Shown in pieces: positions 33,427 through 42,207 of a stretch of 64,000 nt of DNA (the stretch's first letter is position 1; each line of letters starts with the position of its first letter). The notes beneath the pieces are model-generated. The model did no database searches. It was not told where the DNA came from and saw only the letters and a list, made by a program, of their open reading frames with translations. Made by a program: the position numbers and the translations under genes. Source of the DNA: Pseudoalteromonas sp. XI10 (lineage in GTDB: Bacteria; Pseudomonadota; Gammaproteobacteria; Enterobacterales; Alteromonadaceae); the NCBI RefSeq assembly GCF_001469895.1, contig NZ_LOPY01000052.1:124001-188000 (forward strand), read 5' to 3'.

Positions 33427-34700
33427 AAACTGTCCTGTTCGATTTTTATTGTTGCCAAATGCTGCCATTTAGAAAGGTCTGAAATGATCAGCTGTTCGCC
33501 CACGGTGGCACCGCTCAAAAGTTGAATTTGATTGTCACTGAGTGTACCAAATTCGATATTGGTTGGCGTTGCTAACTGGGTATTTGGATTAAGTTTAAAT
33601 AGCGTGGCTTCGCTATTTGCTTGCGCCTTTTGTGGCACGTTAATGGTTAATGCATCGGGAATAATGTTGCTAACCACATAGCCTTCAATGCTTAAATCTG
33701 GGCGGGCATTCGCAGGCAATGTGCCTTGTAAATCAAGTTCGATAATGACTCGACCATCGGTAACAATAGGGTCAATTCGGGTGACTTTGGCATCAACTTC
33801 ACCGTGATCTGCTTGGCTAAAGGTGTTTACTTTCGCTGCCATATTGAGTGCCACTTTTTCGGCATCTGCTTGCTTAACGCTTAGCTCTGCTTTGAGTGCT
33901 TTATTTGAGCCAACCACCGCAAGGCGGGTACCGGGCACGAGATTTTGGCCAAGTTCAACATTCAATTCTTGTAGCATGCCATCTATACCTGCCGTTATTT
34001 GCAGCTGATCAAAAGCGCGTTGCTCAACTTGGTAATTAAGCTCAAATTGGCTTAATAGTTCTTGCTGTATTTTGCTACGTTGTAAGTGCATTTCTTTAAG
34101 CTGTGTAAGACGTTGCTGCTCGATACTTACGCGCTCTGTAAGCTGTGCAACGTTTAGCATGCTTCGTTTGTAATCGAGGCTTGACACAATCCCTTGCTCG
34201 ATAAGTTTACTTTCGGCATCGACTCTAAGCTCTGCACTTTGCAGCTCACTTTTTAATATGGCGAGATTTGCTTGGCGCTCAAGTAGCTCACTTTGCTGGT
34301 TAATTCTTTGCTCATTAACACTGGCTTTTTGGCGAGCAAGTTCTAGCCGAGCGACCGATAAACGCTGTGCTTGCTGTGGGTTGACGAGGCTTAAAATCAC
34401 TGTGTCTTTTTTAACGATAGTGCCGGGGTATACATGGATAGCTTCGACCATTGCGGTGTCGGTATTGGTTAAATAACGTTGATACTTTGGCTTTAAACGG
34501 CCAAAGCCACGTATTTTTACCACAAAATCGGCTTGTTCTACGGTTGCTATTTGCAGTTGGCTTGCAGCAACTACAGTGGGTGTCGCCCATTGATACACCA
34601 TTAAAGCGCCAAGAGCCGATACGCCTATAGCTGCACCAGCCAGCCATTTTTTAGCTTTTGATTGCTGAGGTTTGCGTTTTAGTGTGCTGTCTAAATCCAT
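33423..34700 (-). CDS. Periplasmic adaptor (HlyD/MacA-like) of the efflux operon
   Basis: A 425-residue adaptor: short basic N-terminus, one membrane anchor (about 19-37), a lipoyl-like half, a long coiled-coil hairpin (about 115-215, rich in Gln, Leu, Arg and Glu), the second lipoyl half (GIDGMLQELNVELGQNLVPG), and beta-barrel domains. It links the FtsX permease to an outer-membrane channel. It is the first gene of a five-gene operon and lies just downstream of a sigma54-type promoter. Confidence 0.92.
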   Translation of the reverse strand: MDLDSTLKRKPQQSKAKKWLAGAAIGVSALGALMVYQWATPTVVAASQLQIATVEQADFVVKIRGFGRLKPKYQRYLTNTDTAMVEAIHVYPGTIVKKDTVILSLVNPQQAQRLSVARLELARQKASVNEQRINQQSELLERQANLAILKSELQSAELRVDAESKLIEQGIVSSLDYKRSMLNVAQLTERVSIEQQRLTQLKEMHLQRSKIQQELLSQFELNYQVEQRAFDQLQITAGIDGMLQELNVELGQNLVPGTRLAVVGSNKALKAELSVKQADAEKVALNMAAKVNTFSQADHGEVDAKVTRIDPIVTDGRVIIELDLQGTLPANARPDLSIEGYVVSNIIPDALTINVPQKAQANSEATLFKLNPNTQLATPTNIEFGTLSDNQIQLLSGATVGEQLIISDLSKWQHLATIKIEQDSL

Positions 34701-34737
34701 GATACTGAGAAATATAAATAATCATGGAATAGCTAAG

Positions 34738-34753
34738 GCGAGTTTTGTGCCAA
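34738..34753 (-). promoter_or_regulatory. Sigma54-type promoter of the MacAB-type operon
   Basis: On the minus strand, TTGGCACA-AAAC-TCGCC fits the -24/-12 pattern: GG at 34751-34750, exactly 10 bases, then GC at 34739-34738. The -12 part is weaker than the TTGCA consensus. It lies 38 bases before the adaptor ATG. The operon's own NtrC-type regulator supports the call. Confidence 0.65.
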
Positions 34754-34802
34754 AAGTTAAGGTGTTGAAAAATAATAACTTGTTTTTTTTGCAACGTGAG
34801 CT

Positions 34803-34820
34803 TTTCCCACTACTGGGAAA
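34803..34820. promoter_or_regulatory. Probable upstream activating site for the NtrC-type regulator
   Basis: TTTCCCA (34803-34809), four bases, then TGGGAAA (34814-34820): a perfect 7-bp inverted repeat about 50 bases upstream of the -24 element, the usual arrangement for Fis-type HTH dimers of sigma54 activators. Confidence 0.55.
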
Positions 34821-34852
34821 GCGAGTTTTAAAACTGGGAGTGAATGTTTAAA

Positions 34853-35515
34853 TTAGCTTTCTTCGATTTTGCCAACTTGTGAAAGCTGGTTAAACAAAAT
34901 GCCCGCTTGGGTACGGTTATAGACATTGAGTTTGCGTAAAATCGCTGACACATGTTGTTTGATTGTGGTTTCTTGAATCGACATTTCAAAGGCGATTTGT
35001 TTATTCAATAAACCGTCGGCAATCATCGCTAGTACGCGGTATTGCTGGGGGGTTAGTTTTTCAAGGTTACGAGCAAATTCGCTTTGTTCGTCGTTGATCA
35101 CCACATCGGTTAAATCCACTTCAGGTGGTAACCAAGTGTCGCCGTTGAGTACATGGCTAATTGCTTCACTGATGACATCTAAAGAAGATGACTTAGGAAT
35201 ATAGCCAGCAGCACCAAGGCTCATCGCTTGTTTGATTATGGCGGGTGTCTCATTGGCAGAGACCATGATTACTAAGATATCAGGGTAGTGGTTACGCAGC
35301 TGCGAAAGGGCTTGTAGGCCATTTGCACCTGGGATCGTAAGGTCTAAAAATATTAGTTCAATCTCAGGGTGAGCGCTTAACAGTGCAAACAAACCATCAA
35401 TGTCACTGGTTTCTTTAATATGTTCTTCAGGCACTGATGTCGCGGCAGCTTGACGCAGCGCACTTCTAAATAACGGGTGATCATCGGCGATTATGGTGTT
35501 CACAGCTAAAGACAT
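34853..35515 (-). CDS. LuxR/NarL-type response regulator (CrbR/ErdR-like)
   Basis: A 220-residue regulator: receiver with IIADDHPLF and phospho-acceptor Asp58, and a C-terminal LuxR-type HTH (LTPQQYRVLAMIADGLLNKQIAFEM). The HTH and receiver look like ErdR/CrbR, partners of SLC5-type hybrid kinases. I place the start at 35515 because GGAG lies 10 bases upstream and the receiver begins at once; a longer version with 43 extra residues would have no domain there. No kinase is adjacent; the SLC5 hybrid kinase at 16603 is the best candidate. Its neighbours are a TonB receptor and 3-hydroxybutyrate genes, plausible targets. Confidence 0.85.
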   Translation of the reverse strand: MSLAVNTIIADDHPLFRSALRQAAATSVPEEHIKETSDIDGLFALLSAHPEIELIFLDLTIPGANGLQALSQLRNHYPDILVIMVSANETPAIIKQAMSLGAAGYIPKSSSLDVISEAISHVLNGDTWLPPEVDLTDVVINDEQSEFARNLEKLTPQQYRVLAMIADGLLNKQIAFEMSIQETTIKQHVSAILRKLNVYNRTQAGILFNQLSQVGKIEES

Positions 35516-35627
35516 TCCCTCGATTCTCCAATGCGTTATGTTATAAGTGATTTTGCGCTTTGAAACAAGGTTTGCCTGAAGGGAAGTTTCAGACAAACCT
35601 TTCTCACACAAGGATTTAGATTCTATT

Positions 35628-37919
35628 TTAGAAACGGTAACCAACAGTGAAGGCTACAGTGCGAGGGTCGCCGTAGTAACCAATCAGGGTATTATCACCA
35701 CCTAAACCTGGGGTGTATTTGCTGGTATCTGTTGGGTCTGTTGGATCAGGTGCCACGAATTGGTAACCACCAATCATGTACTCTTCATCCGTTAAGTTTT
35801 TACCGTAAAGACCTGCAGTCCAGTGACCATCTGTGCTGTACCAAGTGATACCCATATTAAAGATACCGTAAGCATCTTGCGTTAATAGGCTATCTTCTTC
35901 GAATAGCGCGTAGTCGCCTCTGTGGTAGTAGTTACCATTGACAACAAAATCACCCATTTCTGTGTACATACGGTACGTTGCACCCAGGTTAAAGGTTAAA
36001 TCAGGTGTGTTTGATACCGTAAAGCGGTCTGATTTATCGAATGCTTCACCGGTTTCTGGGTCGTAATCAATTACGTTATCGAAGCTACTATCGATGTAAC
36101 CTACTGATGCATCAAAGCTGAGTGATTCTGTTGCAACATAGTTAAGCTCAAGCTCAATACCATCTGATGTTGACTCACCAATGTTACCTAAACGTTGGTT
36201 CAGATCTGCAGCACTGTCGCCCGGTAATACCGAAATATATTGACGATCTTTATGATCAAGGGTGAATAAGGTGACGTTTGCTCGTAAGTTGTTGTTCCAC
36301 TCACTCTTCATACCGATTTCGAATGAATCAACGATTTCTGGTTTTGCTGCTGGCTCTGCAGTGGTTGCACGTGGGTTGAAAGTACCTGACTTAAAGCCTT
36401 GCGCATAACTTGCAAAGAACATGATGTCACGATTGTATTGGTATTCAACACCTGCACGTGGTGTGAAGCGTGACCATTCTTCTTCATCATCGAGTACTGT
36501 TGGAACCAGTTGGCCTTCTGGGCGAGTATAACCTGGCACCCAACCTGACTCAGGGTAAACAATATCAAAGATTAGGCCATTGTTAACCTGTGCTTCTTTT
36601 TTGTCTTTGGTGTAACGCGCGCCGAGTGTCATTGACCATTTATCGGTTAAATCAATTGAGCTTTGGATATACGCTGCTTTACTGTTTGAGTTACTACAGC
36701 CGCTTACTTCACGAGTCAGACCCGGAGCACCTAGGCTTTGACCTAAGATACCTAAAATAGCCTCAAATTGACCGCAAGATTCACCATCATAGTAGTAAAG
36801 ACCCGAAACCAGTTTGTAGTTATCGCCTTGATGATTTAGCTGTAACTCATGAGTGGTTTGCTCATCATCGTAAATAGCAGGTACATCGAAAATTTGAATT
36901 GACGTGTTATCAAAGTCGATATTCGTTGGTGAGTAGCTCTCACGGCTTGAACCAATATATTTAATGCTAGTGCTGTCAGTCATATCCCAACGAGCAGTTA
37001 GGCTATAGCCTTCGAGTTCAACTTTATTCCATGTTGGTAAGCTGGTGTAAGAGTCATACACGCTGTCTGGAACTGGCGCATCAGTAAGAATACTTGGTAG
37101 TAAACGGTAACCACCTTTTGCGTTTGATTTGTCTTCTGTTTTATCCCACGCGAAACGGAAGAATAAGTCATCGGTCGGAGTGTATTCGAGTGTAACGCGA
37201 GCTGCGGTTACGTCTTTGTTGTAGTTTTCGCGGTCTTGGTTATCAAGAGCCGATGTTAAAAACTCACCAAAACCATCACGGTTAAGCGTTGCAAAACCAA
37301 AGCCCACGTAAAGTTTTTCGTCAACAATCGGTAATTGGCCAGTGATTTTTAAATCTTTTTGGTTATAGCTACCTACAGTGCCTTGAATATTTAAGGTTGC
37401 ATCACCGCTCATTTCTTTGGTGACATATTTAATCGCACCACCTATGGTATTTTTACCGTAAAGCGTCCCTTGTGGACCACGTAATACTTCGATTTGTTGC
37501 ACATCAAGAAGGTCAAGCACGGCACCCTGTGGACGAGCAAGGTAGACATCATCGATATAAATACCTACGCCTGGCTCATACCCCCAAAGAGGATCTTGCT
37601 GACCTACACCACGAATAAACGCGGTAATTGTAGAGTTAGTACCACGACTTGCTTGCAGGGTGGTATTTGGCGAGAACTGCTGAACTTCGGTCATAACGAC
37701 GATGCCATTTTCTGCCAGTTCTTCAGCACCTACTGAGGTTACAGCAACAGGAACTTCTTGCAGGTTTTCAACAGTTTTACGTGCTGTTACCTGAATACGT
37801 TCAAGTTCACCTTTTTTTGCTGCAGGTTCGGCTTGTTCTGCCGCTTGAGCACTGACACCTGCCAAAGCAAGTGATACAGCCAGAGTAAGTGGCGCGACTT
37901 TTGGGTTAAGCTTTATCAT
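35628..37919 (-). CDS. TonB-dependent outer-membrane receptor
   Basis: A 763-residue outer-membrane transporter: signal peptide (about residues 1-26, ending SAQA), plug domain with VEVL-like RGPQGTLYGKNTIGG and IYIDDVYLARP, and a 22-strand type barrel ending in the aromatic YRF. The plug resembles receptors for non-siderophore ligands in Alteromonadales and Sphingomonads (IPR-type FecA/CirA relatives), but the ligand cannot be read. I chose the ATG at 37919 because AAGGAA lies 6 bases before it. It is divergent from the permease of the 3-hydroxybutyrate cluster, with direct repeats between them, so it may import a related polymer or ester. Confidence 0.93.
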   Translation of the reverse strand: MIKLNPKVAPLTLAVSLALAGVSAQAAEQAEPAAKKGELERIQVTARKTVENLQEVPVAVTSVGAEELAENGIVVMTEVQQFSPNTTLQASRGTNSTITAFIRGVGQQDPLWGYEPGVGIYIDDVYLARPQGAVLDLLDVQQIEVLRGPQGTLYGKNTIGGAIKYVTKEMSGDATLNIQGTVGSYNQKDLKITGQLPIVDEKLYVGFGFATLNRDGFGEFLTSALDNQDRENYNKDVTAARVTLEYTPTDDLFFRFAWDKTEDKSNAKGGYRLLPSILTDAPVPDSVYDSYTSLPTWNKVELEGYSLTARWDMTDSTSIKYIGSSRESYSPTNIDFDNTSIQIFDVPAIYDDEQTTHELQLNHQGDNYKLVSGLYYYDGESCGQFEAILGILGQSLGAPGLTREVSGCSNSNSKAAYIQSSIDLTDKWSMTLGARYTKDKKEAQVNNGLIFDIVYPESGWVPGYTRPEGQLVPTVLDDEEEWSRFTPRAGVEYQYNRDIMFFASYAQGFKSGTFNPRATTAEPAAKPEIVDSFEIGMKSEWNNNLRANVTLFTLDHKDRQYISVLPGDSAADLNQRLGNIGESTSDGIELELNYVATESLSFDASVGYIDSSFDNVIDYDPETGEAFDKSDRFTVSNTPDLTFNLGATYRMYTEMGDFVVNGNYYHRGDYALFEEDSLLTQDAYGIFNMGITWYSTDGHWTAGLYGKNLTDEEYMIGGYQFVAPDPTDPTDTSKYTPGLGGDNTLIGYYGDPRTVAFTVGYRF

Positions 37920-38043
37920 GTTGTATTCCTTGTTATTGTTGTCATTAGTCTTATGGCCACTCACATTGATGTTGCCGAAGACTTAATAAGATTTGCCCGT
38001 GTCACCTGTCAATTAATGTAGAAGATAGTTGCAGAAATTGAAT

Positions 38044-38128
38044 TAGTACCATAGTGCTATAGCCGCCACAGCCCTTTATTTATCAAGCAATTAAGCTATT
38101 TTTAAAGCAGATAGTACCTTAGTGTTAT
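38044..38128. promoter_or_regulatory. Two 17-bp direct repeats, candidate operator sites
   Basis: TAGTACCATAGTGCTAT (38044-38060) and TAGTACCTTAGTGTTAT (38112-38128) differ at two positions and lie 68 bases apart in the region between the TonB receptor and the permease. The first is also an imperfect palindrome (TAGyACyATrGTrCTA). This fits a dimeric regulator such as a LuxR-type protein. The rest of the roughly 295-base gap holds nothing else I can name. Confidence 0.5.
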
Positions 38129-38214
38129 GTATTTTTTTAACGCTTAGGGTAAGACTGAAAGCATTATTCCGATGTCACCTCATCTGTGTAATAACAATAA
38201 TTATAGGAATGTCT

Positions 38215-39516
38215 ATGCTGAGCATGATAGGACTGTTAGGCGGTTTAATACTGCTGATCATTTTAACGCTGCGTGGGGTAAATTTATTTATCGCTGCGCC
38301 AATCTGTGCACTGTTAGTTGCACTTAGTAGTGGCATGGCCATTTTCCCTGTATCGGCAGATACAAACTTTATTAACGCCTATATGGATGGTTTTGCAGGC
38401 TTTTTAAGTGCGTGGTTCTTTATGTTCTTACTGGGTTCTTTATTCGGTAAATTCATGGAAGACACCGGTGCTGCAGACAGTGTAGCAAGCTACATTGTGG
38501 GTAAACTAGGTATGAAACACGCCGTTCTTGCGGTTGTAATTGCTTGTGCTGTTTTAACCTATGGTGGCGTGAGCGTATTTATCGTTGCGTTTTCTGTCTA
38601 TCCAATGGCATTAAGTCTGTTTAAAGATGCAAACTTACCGCGCCGCTTTATTCCAGCAACGCTGGCATTTGGTTCGGTGACCTTTACCATGACTTCGGCA
38701 GGCTCGCCAGAAATTCAAAACTGGATCCCGGTTAAACACCTTGGTACGTCACCCTATGCGGCATGGGAAGTAAGCTTAGTCGTGGCTATTTTTATGGCCA
38801 CAGCAGGTTACTTTTGGTTAAACAAGATGATCAAAAAGGCCGTTGCTAATGGCGAAACCTTTGAAGCGCGTGATGATGATCCTGTCATTATTGAACGTCG
38901 TCGTCCGCATCCAATTACGGGTGTGATCCCGCTTATCGTGGTGCTGCTTTTATCATTTACGCTTCATGATGTACTACAGCAAACAGCGCTTATTGTTGCC
39001 TTACTTGGTGGTGTACTGAGTATTGTGATTATTAACTTTAAGCATTTTCACGATATGGGTAACGCTATTAATGTTGGTACAACCGGCGCTTTAGTAGCAA
39101 TCGGTAATACCGCTGCTGTGGTTGGTTTTGGCGCTGTGGCGAAAGTATCACCGGCATTTACCGCTGCTGTCGATGTGATGACCCATATGCCTGGGAATGA
39201 GTTAGTTGGTGCTGCGGTTGCGGTCAGTGTAATTGCCGGTTTAACAGGCTCTGCTTCTGGCGGACAAGCCATTGCATTACCGCTTGTCGCACCAGGTTAT
39301 TTAGACATGGGAGTAAACCCTGAACAACTGCACCGTGTGGTGGCGATTAGTTCTGGAGCCCTCGATACCTTGCCGCATAATGGGTATGTGGTCACAACAA
39401 TACGCGCTATCTGTAAAGAAACGCATCAACGAGCGTATTGGTCAATGGCAGCACTCACTGCGGTTATTCCGCTTATCGGTGTCGCATTGGCACTTGGACT
39501 CTTTATTATCTTTTAA
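38215..39516 (+). CDS. GntP-family permease, probable 3-hydroxybutyrate/short-acid importer
   Basis: A 433-residue inner-membrane permease of the GntP/citrate-like (IT) superfamily with about 12 spans. It shows the paired re-entrant regions of the family, including TSAGSPEIQNW and GSASGGQAIALPL. GntP relatives next to 3-hydroxybutyrate dehydrogenase and CoA-transferase genes import 3-hydroxybutyrate or acetoacetate-like acids, and I infer this here. I place the start at 38215 since AGGA lies 6 bases before it; an ATG at 38209 is also possible, and the in-frame upstream extension is not a natural signal. First gene of the cluster. Confidence 0.85.
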   Translation: MLSMIGLLGGLILLIILTLRGVNLFIAAPICALLVALSSGMAIFPVSADTNFINAYMDGFAGFLSAWFFMFLLGSLFGKFMEDTGAADSVASYIVGKLGMKHAVLAVVIACAVLTYGGVSVFIVAFSVYPMALSLFKDANLPRRFIPATLAFGSVTFTMTSAGSPEIQNWIPVKHLGTSPYAAWEVSLVVAIFMATAGYFWLNKMIKKAVANGETFEARDDDPVIIERRRPHPITGVIPLIVVLLLSFTLHDVLQQTALIVALLGGVLSIVIINFKHFHDMGNAINVGTTGALVAIGNTAAVVGFGAVAKVSPAFTAAVDVMTHMPGNELVGAAVAVSVIAGLTGSASGGQAIALPLVAPGYLDMGVNPEQLHRVVAISSGALDTLPHNGYVVTTIRAICKETHQRAYWSMAALTAVIPLIGVALALGLFIIF

Positions 39517-39525
39517 GGAACAGCA

Positions 39526-40713
39526 ATGAAAACCAAATTAATAATTTTGCTATGGCTGGTTGTATTTAGTAGCACTGCCTTTGGCGCTGCAAACAAAGCC
39601 GACACCATGCTGGTGGAAAAACAGCATTTTACGACAAAAGATTTTACCACTGTGTCTGGTGTGACGTTAGAGCAAGTGGATATTGGCTGGGAAAGCTATG
39701 GAAAGCTAAACGCCAATAAAGATAACGTGATTTTAATCACTCACTATTTCTCTGGTACTTCTCATGCCGCAGGTAAATATAAAGCGGATGATGCCCTACC
39801 GGGTTATTGGGATGCGATTATCGGCCCAGGTAAAGCTATCGATACTAATAAATATTATGTGATTAGCTCAGATACCTTAGTGAATGCCAACTGGCATGAT
39901 GAAAATGTAATCACCACAGGCCCTGCATCAACTAATCCAAAAACAGGCAAACCTTATGGTTTAGATTTTCCTGTGGTTACGATTACTGACTTTGTGAATG
40001 TGCAAAAGCGCTTACTCGACAGCCTAGGTATCACTAAATTGCATGCCGTGATGGGCGCATCAATGGGCTCGTTTCAAGCACTTGAGTGGGCAACACGTTA
40101 CCCAGATAAAGTAGAGCGTTTAATTCATGTGATTGGCGCTGCAACCATGGATGCATGGACAGTCGCTGCACTTGAAAAATGGGCGTTACCAATTCGTTTA
40201 GATAAAAACTGGCAGCAAGGTAATTATTACGGTAAAGAGCGCCCGTTAGATGGCTTAGCGGCAACCATGCTTAATATTACGCAAGATGCGATGCATCCAA
40301 TTATTTATAACGCGAGCTTCCCTGACTTTAATGTATTGGATGAAGGTGCATTAAAAGATATTCGTACCTTGCCTAAGTTAAACCAAGTACTCGCTCAGCG
40401 CGCAATGGCACGAGCGAAAACGCAAGATGCCAACCATGTACTTTATTTGGTCCGGGCATCACAACTATTTACCGCTGGCATGCAAAGTGATTTAACAACG
40501 GCGCTTAAAAATGTCTCTGCCAAAACATTATTACTACCCGCAACGAACGACTTACTACTTCGCCCTGAAAACATGCGTACTGTGTTTGACACCATGAAAG
40601 CGGCAGGTAAAGACGTTGAGATTTCAGAAATTGAAGGGGGCTGGGGACACCTTGATGGTATTTTCTCAATCACCCCTAAAGCGCAGCTTATCAGTGAGTT
40701 TTTAGAGGAGTAG
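39526..40713 (+). CDS. Secreted MetX-like alpha/beta hydrolase
   Basis: A 395-residue alpha/beta hydrolase related to homoserine acetyltransferase MetX, but with a clear Sec signal peptide (LIILLWLVVFSSTAFGAA, residues 5-22), so it works in the periplasm or outside. The triad is readable: Ser179 in GASMGS, Asp342 in TNDLLL, His375 in GWGHLD. MetX enzymes carry GGSMGG and work in the cytosol, so this is not a methionine enzyme. In a 3-hydroxybutyrate operon, it may hydrolyse 3-hydroxybutyrate oligomers or esters to feed the permease, but this is inference. It starts 9 bases after the permease stop and ends 4 bases before the dehydrogenase start. Confidence 0.82.
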   Translation: MKTKLIILLWLVVFSSTAFGAANKADTMLVEKQHFTTKDFTTVSGVTLEQVDIGWESYGKLNANKDNVILITHYFSGTSHAAGKYKADDALPGYWDAIIGPGKAIDTNKYYVISSDTLVNANWHDENVITTGPASTNPKTGKPYGLDFPVVTITDFVNVQKRLLDSLGITKLHAVMGASMGSFQALEWATRYPDKVERLIHVIGAATMDAWTVAALEKWALPIRLDKNWQQGNYYGKERPLDGLAATMLNITQDAMHPIIYNASFPDFNVLDEGALKDIRTLPKLNQVLAQRAMARAKTQDANHVLYLVRASQLFTAGMQSDLTTALKNVSAKTLLLPATNDLLLRPENMRTVFDTMKAAGKDVEISEIEGGWGHLDGIFSITPKAQLISEFLEE

Positions 40714-40717
40714 CCCG

Positions 40718-41479
40718 ATGAGCAAAACAGTTTTAATTACCGGTGCAGCCAGTGGTATTGGTCTATATGTTGCCCAGCAACTGGCGATGCAAGGTCACAC
40801 TATTATTGTGACTGATTTAAATCAGCAAGCAGCACAACAAGCGGCAGCAGGCATTGTTGAGCAAGGTGGTAGCGCCGAAGGGTATGCACTTAATGTGGCT
40901 GATAGTGATGCAATAGAGCAGTTTTTCACTGAGCTTAATCAGCCAATTGATGTACTTATTAATAACGCGGGTATTCAGCACGTTGCAAAGCTTGAAGATT
41001 TTCCGGCTGATAAATGGCAGTTCTTACAGCAAGTTATGCTCGTTGGCCCGGCGATGATGACCAAGGCGGTACTCCCTCGCATGCGTGAGCAAGATTTTGG
41101 TCGCATCATTAATATTGGCTCAATTCATGCGATGGTGGCGTCTAAATATAAGTCGGCTTATATTGCTGCAAAACATGGCTTAATCGGCTTTGCTAAAACC
41201 ATGGCACTCGAAACGGGTGATGCCAACATCACGATTAATACTGTGTGTCCAGCCTATGTAAAAACGCCGCTTGTGGAGCAACAAATTGCCTCGCAAGCTA
41301 AAGAGCATGGTATTTCTGAGCAACAAGTGATCGACACAATTATGCTAGCACCGATGCCGAAAAAAGCATTTATCGGCTTAGATGAGATCCTGCATACCGT
41401 TAGCTTTTTAATGGCCGATGCAGCACGCAATATTACCGCCCAAGCAATCGCCATTGATGGCGGTTGGACTGCACAGTAG
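40718..41479 (+). CDS. bdhA: 3-hydroxybutyrate dehydrogenase
   Basis: A 253-residue short-chain dehydrogenase that oxidises D-3-hydroxybutyrate to acetoacetate with NAD. It has the dinucleotide motif TGAASGIG at residues 7-14, NNAG near 87, catalytic Ser (IGSIHA), and YIAAK with Tyr/Lys near 150-155. The HBDH-specific features NAGIQHVAKLEDFP and VCPAYVKTPLVEQQI are clear. It is translated after the hydrolase (4-base gap) and followed at 10 bases by CoA-transferase genes that take the acetoacetate. Confidence 0.93.
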   Translation: MSKTVLITGAASGIGLYVAQQLAMQGHTIIVTDLNQQAAQQAAAGIVEQGGSAEGYALNVADSDAIEQFFTELNQPIDVLINNAGIQHVAKLEDFPADKWQFLQQVMLVGPAMMTKAVLPRMREQDFGRIINIGSIHAMVASKYKSAYIAAKHGLIGFAKTMALETGDANITINTVCPAYVKTPLVEQQIASQAKEHGISEQQVIDTIMLAPMPKKAFIGLDEILHTVSFLMADAARNITAQAIAIDGGWTAQ

Positions 41480-41488
41480 GAGGAGCCA

Positions 41489-42196
41489 ATGGCAGGTTTT
41501 GATAAAGTAGTTACAAGTTACAGCGAAGCGATGGCTGGCCTTGAAGATGGCATGACAGTGATAGCCGGTGGTTTTGGTTTATGTGGTATTCCTGAAGGAC
41601 TGATTGCGCAAATTAAACGTCAAGGCACCCGTGGTTTAACTGTGGTATCGAATAACTGTGGCGTTGATGGTTTTGGTTTAGGAGTGCTGCTTGAAGACAA
41701 GCAAATCAGCAAGATGGTTGCCTCTTACGTTGGTGAAAACGCGTTATTTGAGCAGCAGTTATTAAATGGTGAACTTGAAGTTGAGCTCACACCGCAAGGC
41801 ACTTTAGCTGAAAAAATGCGAGCTGGCGGTGCGGGTATTCCTGCATTTTATACCGCAACGGGCGTGGGTACTCCGGTGGCTGACGGTAAAGAAACCCGCA
41901 ATATTAATGGTCGTGACTATTTATTAGAGCCAAGCATTACTGGCGACTTTGCGATAGTTAAAGCGTGGAAAGCAGATCGCTACGGTAACTGCATTTATCG
42001 TCATACGGCGATGAACTTTAATCCGATGGCAGCAACCGCAGGCAAAATTACGGTTCTTGAAGTTGAAGAAATTGTTGAGCCAGGGGAGCTAGAGCCAAGC
42101 CAAATTCACACGCCGGGTATCTATATTGACCGAGTGATTAAAGGTGAATTTGAAAAACGCATCGAGAAAGTTACCACTAAGCAAGAGAATCAATAA
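41489..42196 (+). CDS. scoA: 3-oxoacid CoA-transferase subunit A
   Basis: A 235-residue alpha subunit of succinyl-CoA:3-oxoacid CoA-transferase, which turns acetoacetate into acetoacetyl-CoA. The family start [19 protein letters not shown] and the [15 protein letters not shown] segment are diagnostic. An AGGAGG ribosome site lies about 6 bases before the ATG. The subunit B gene follows after 11 bases. AtoD is the alternative name, but SCOT is better supported by the neighbours. Confidence 0.93.
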   Translation: MAGFDKVVTSYSEAMAGLEDGMTVIAGGFGLCGIPEGLIAQIKRQGTRGLTVVSNNCGVDGFGLGVLLEDKQISKMVASYVGENALFEQQLLNGELEVELTPQGTLAEKMRAGGAGIPAFYTATGVGTPVADGKETRNINGRDYLLEPSITGDFAIVKAWKADRYGNCIYRHTAMNFNPMAATAGKITVLEVEEIVEPGELEPSQIHTPGIYIDRVIKGEFEKRIEKVTTKQENQ

Positions 42197-42207
42197 GGAG
42201 CACGCTG

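Noticed and set aside
35516-35644. 43-residue extension of the LuxR-type regulator
   Set aside because: It overlaps the TonB receptor's 3' end, has no ribosome site and no domain; the receiver starts at the internal ATG at 35515.
39526-40713. Methionine-pathway homoserine acetyltransferase (metX)
   Set aside because: The signal peptide, GASMGS instead of GGSMGG and the operon context argue against a cytosolic methionine role.
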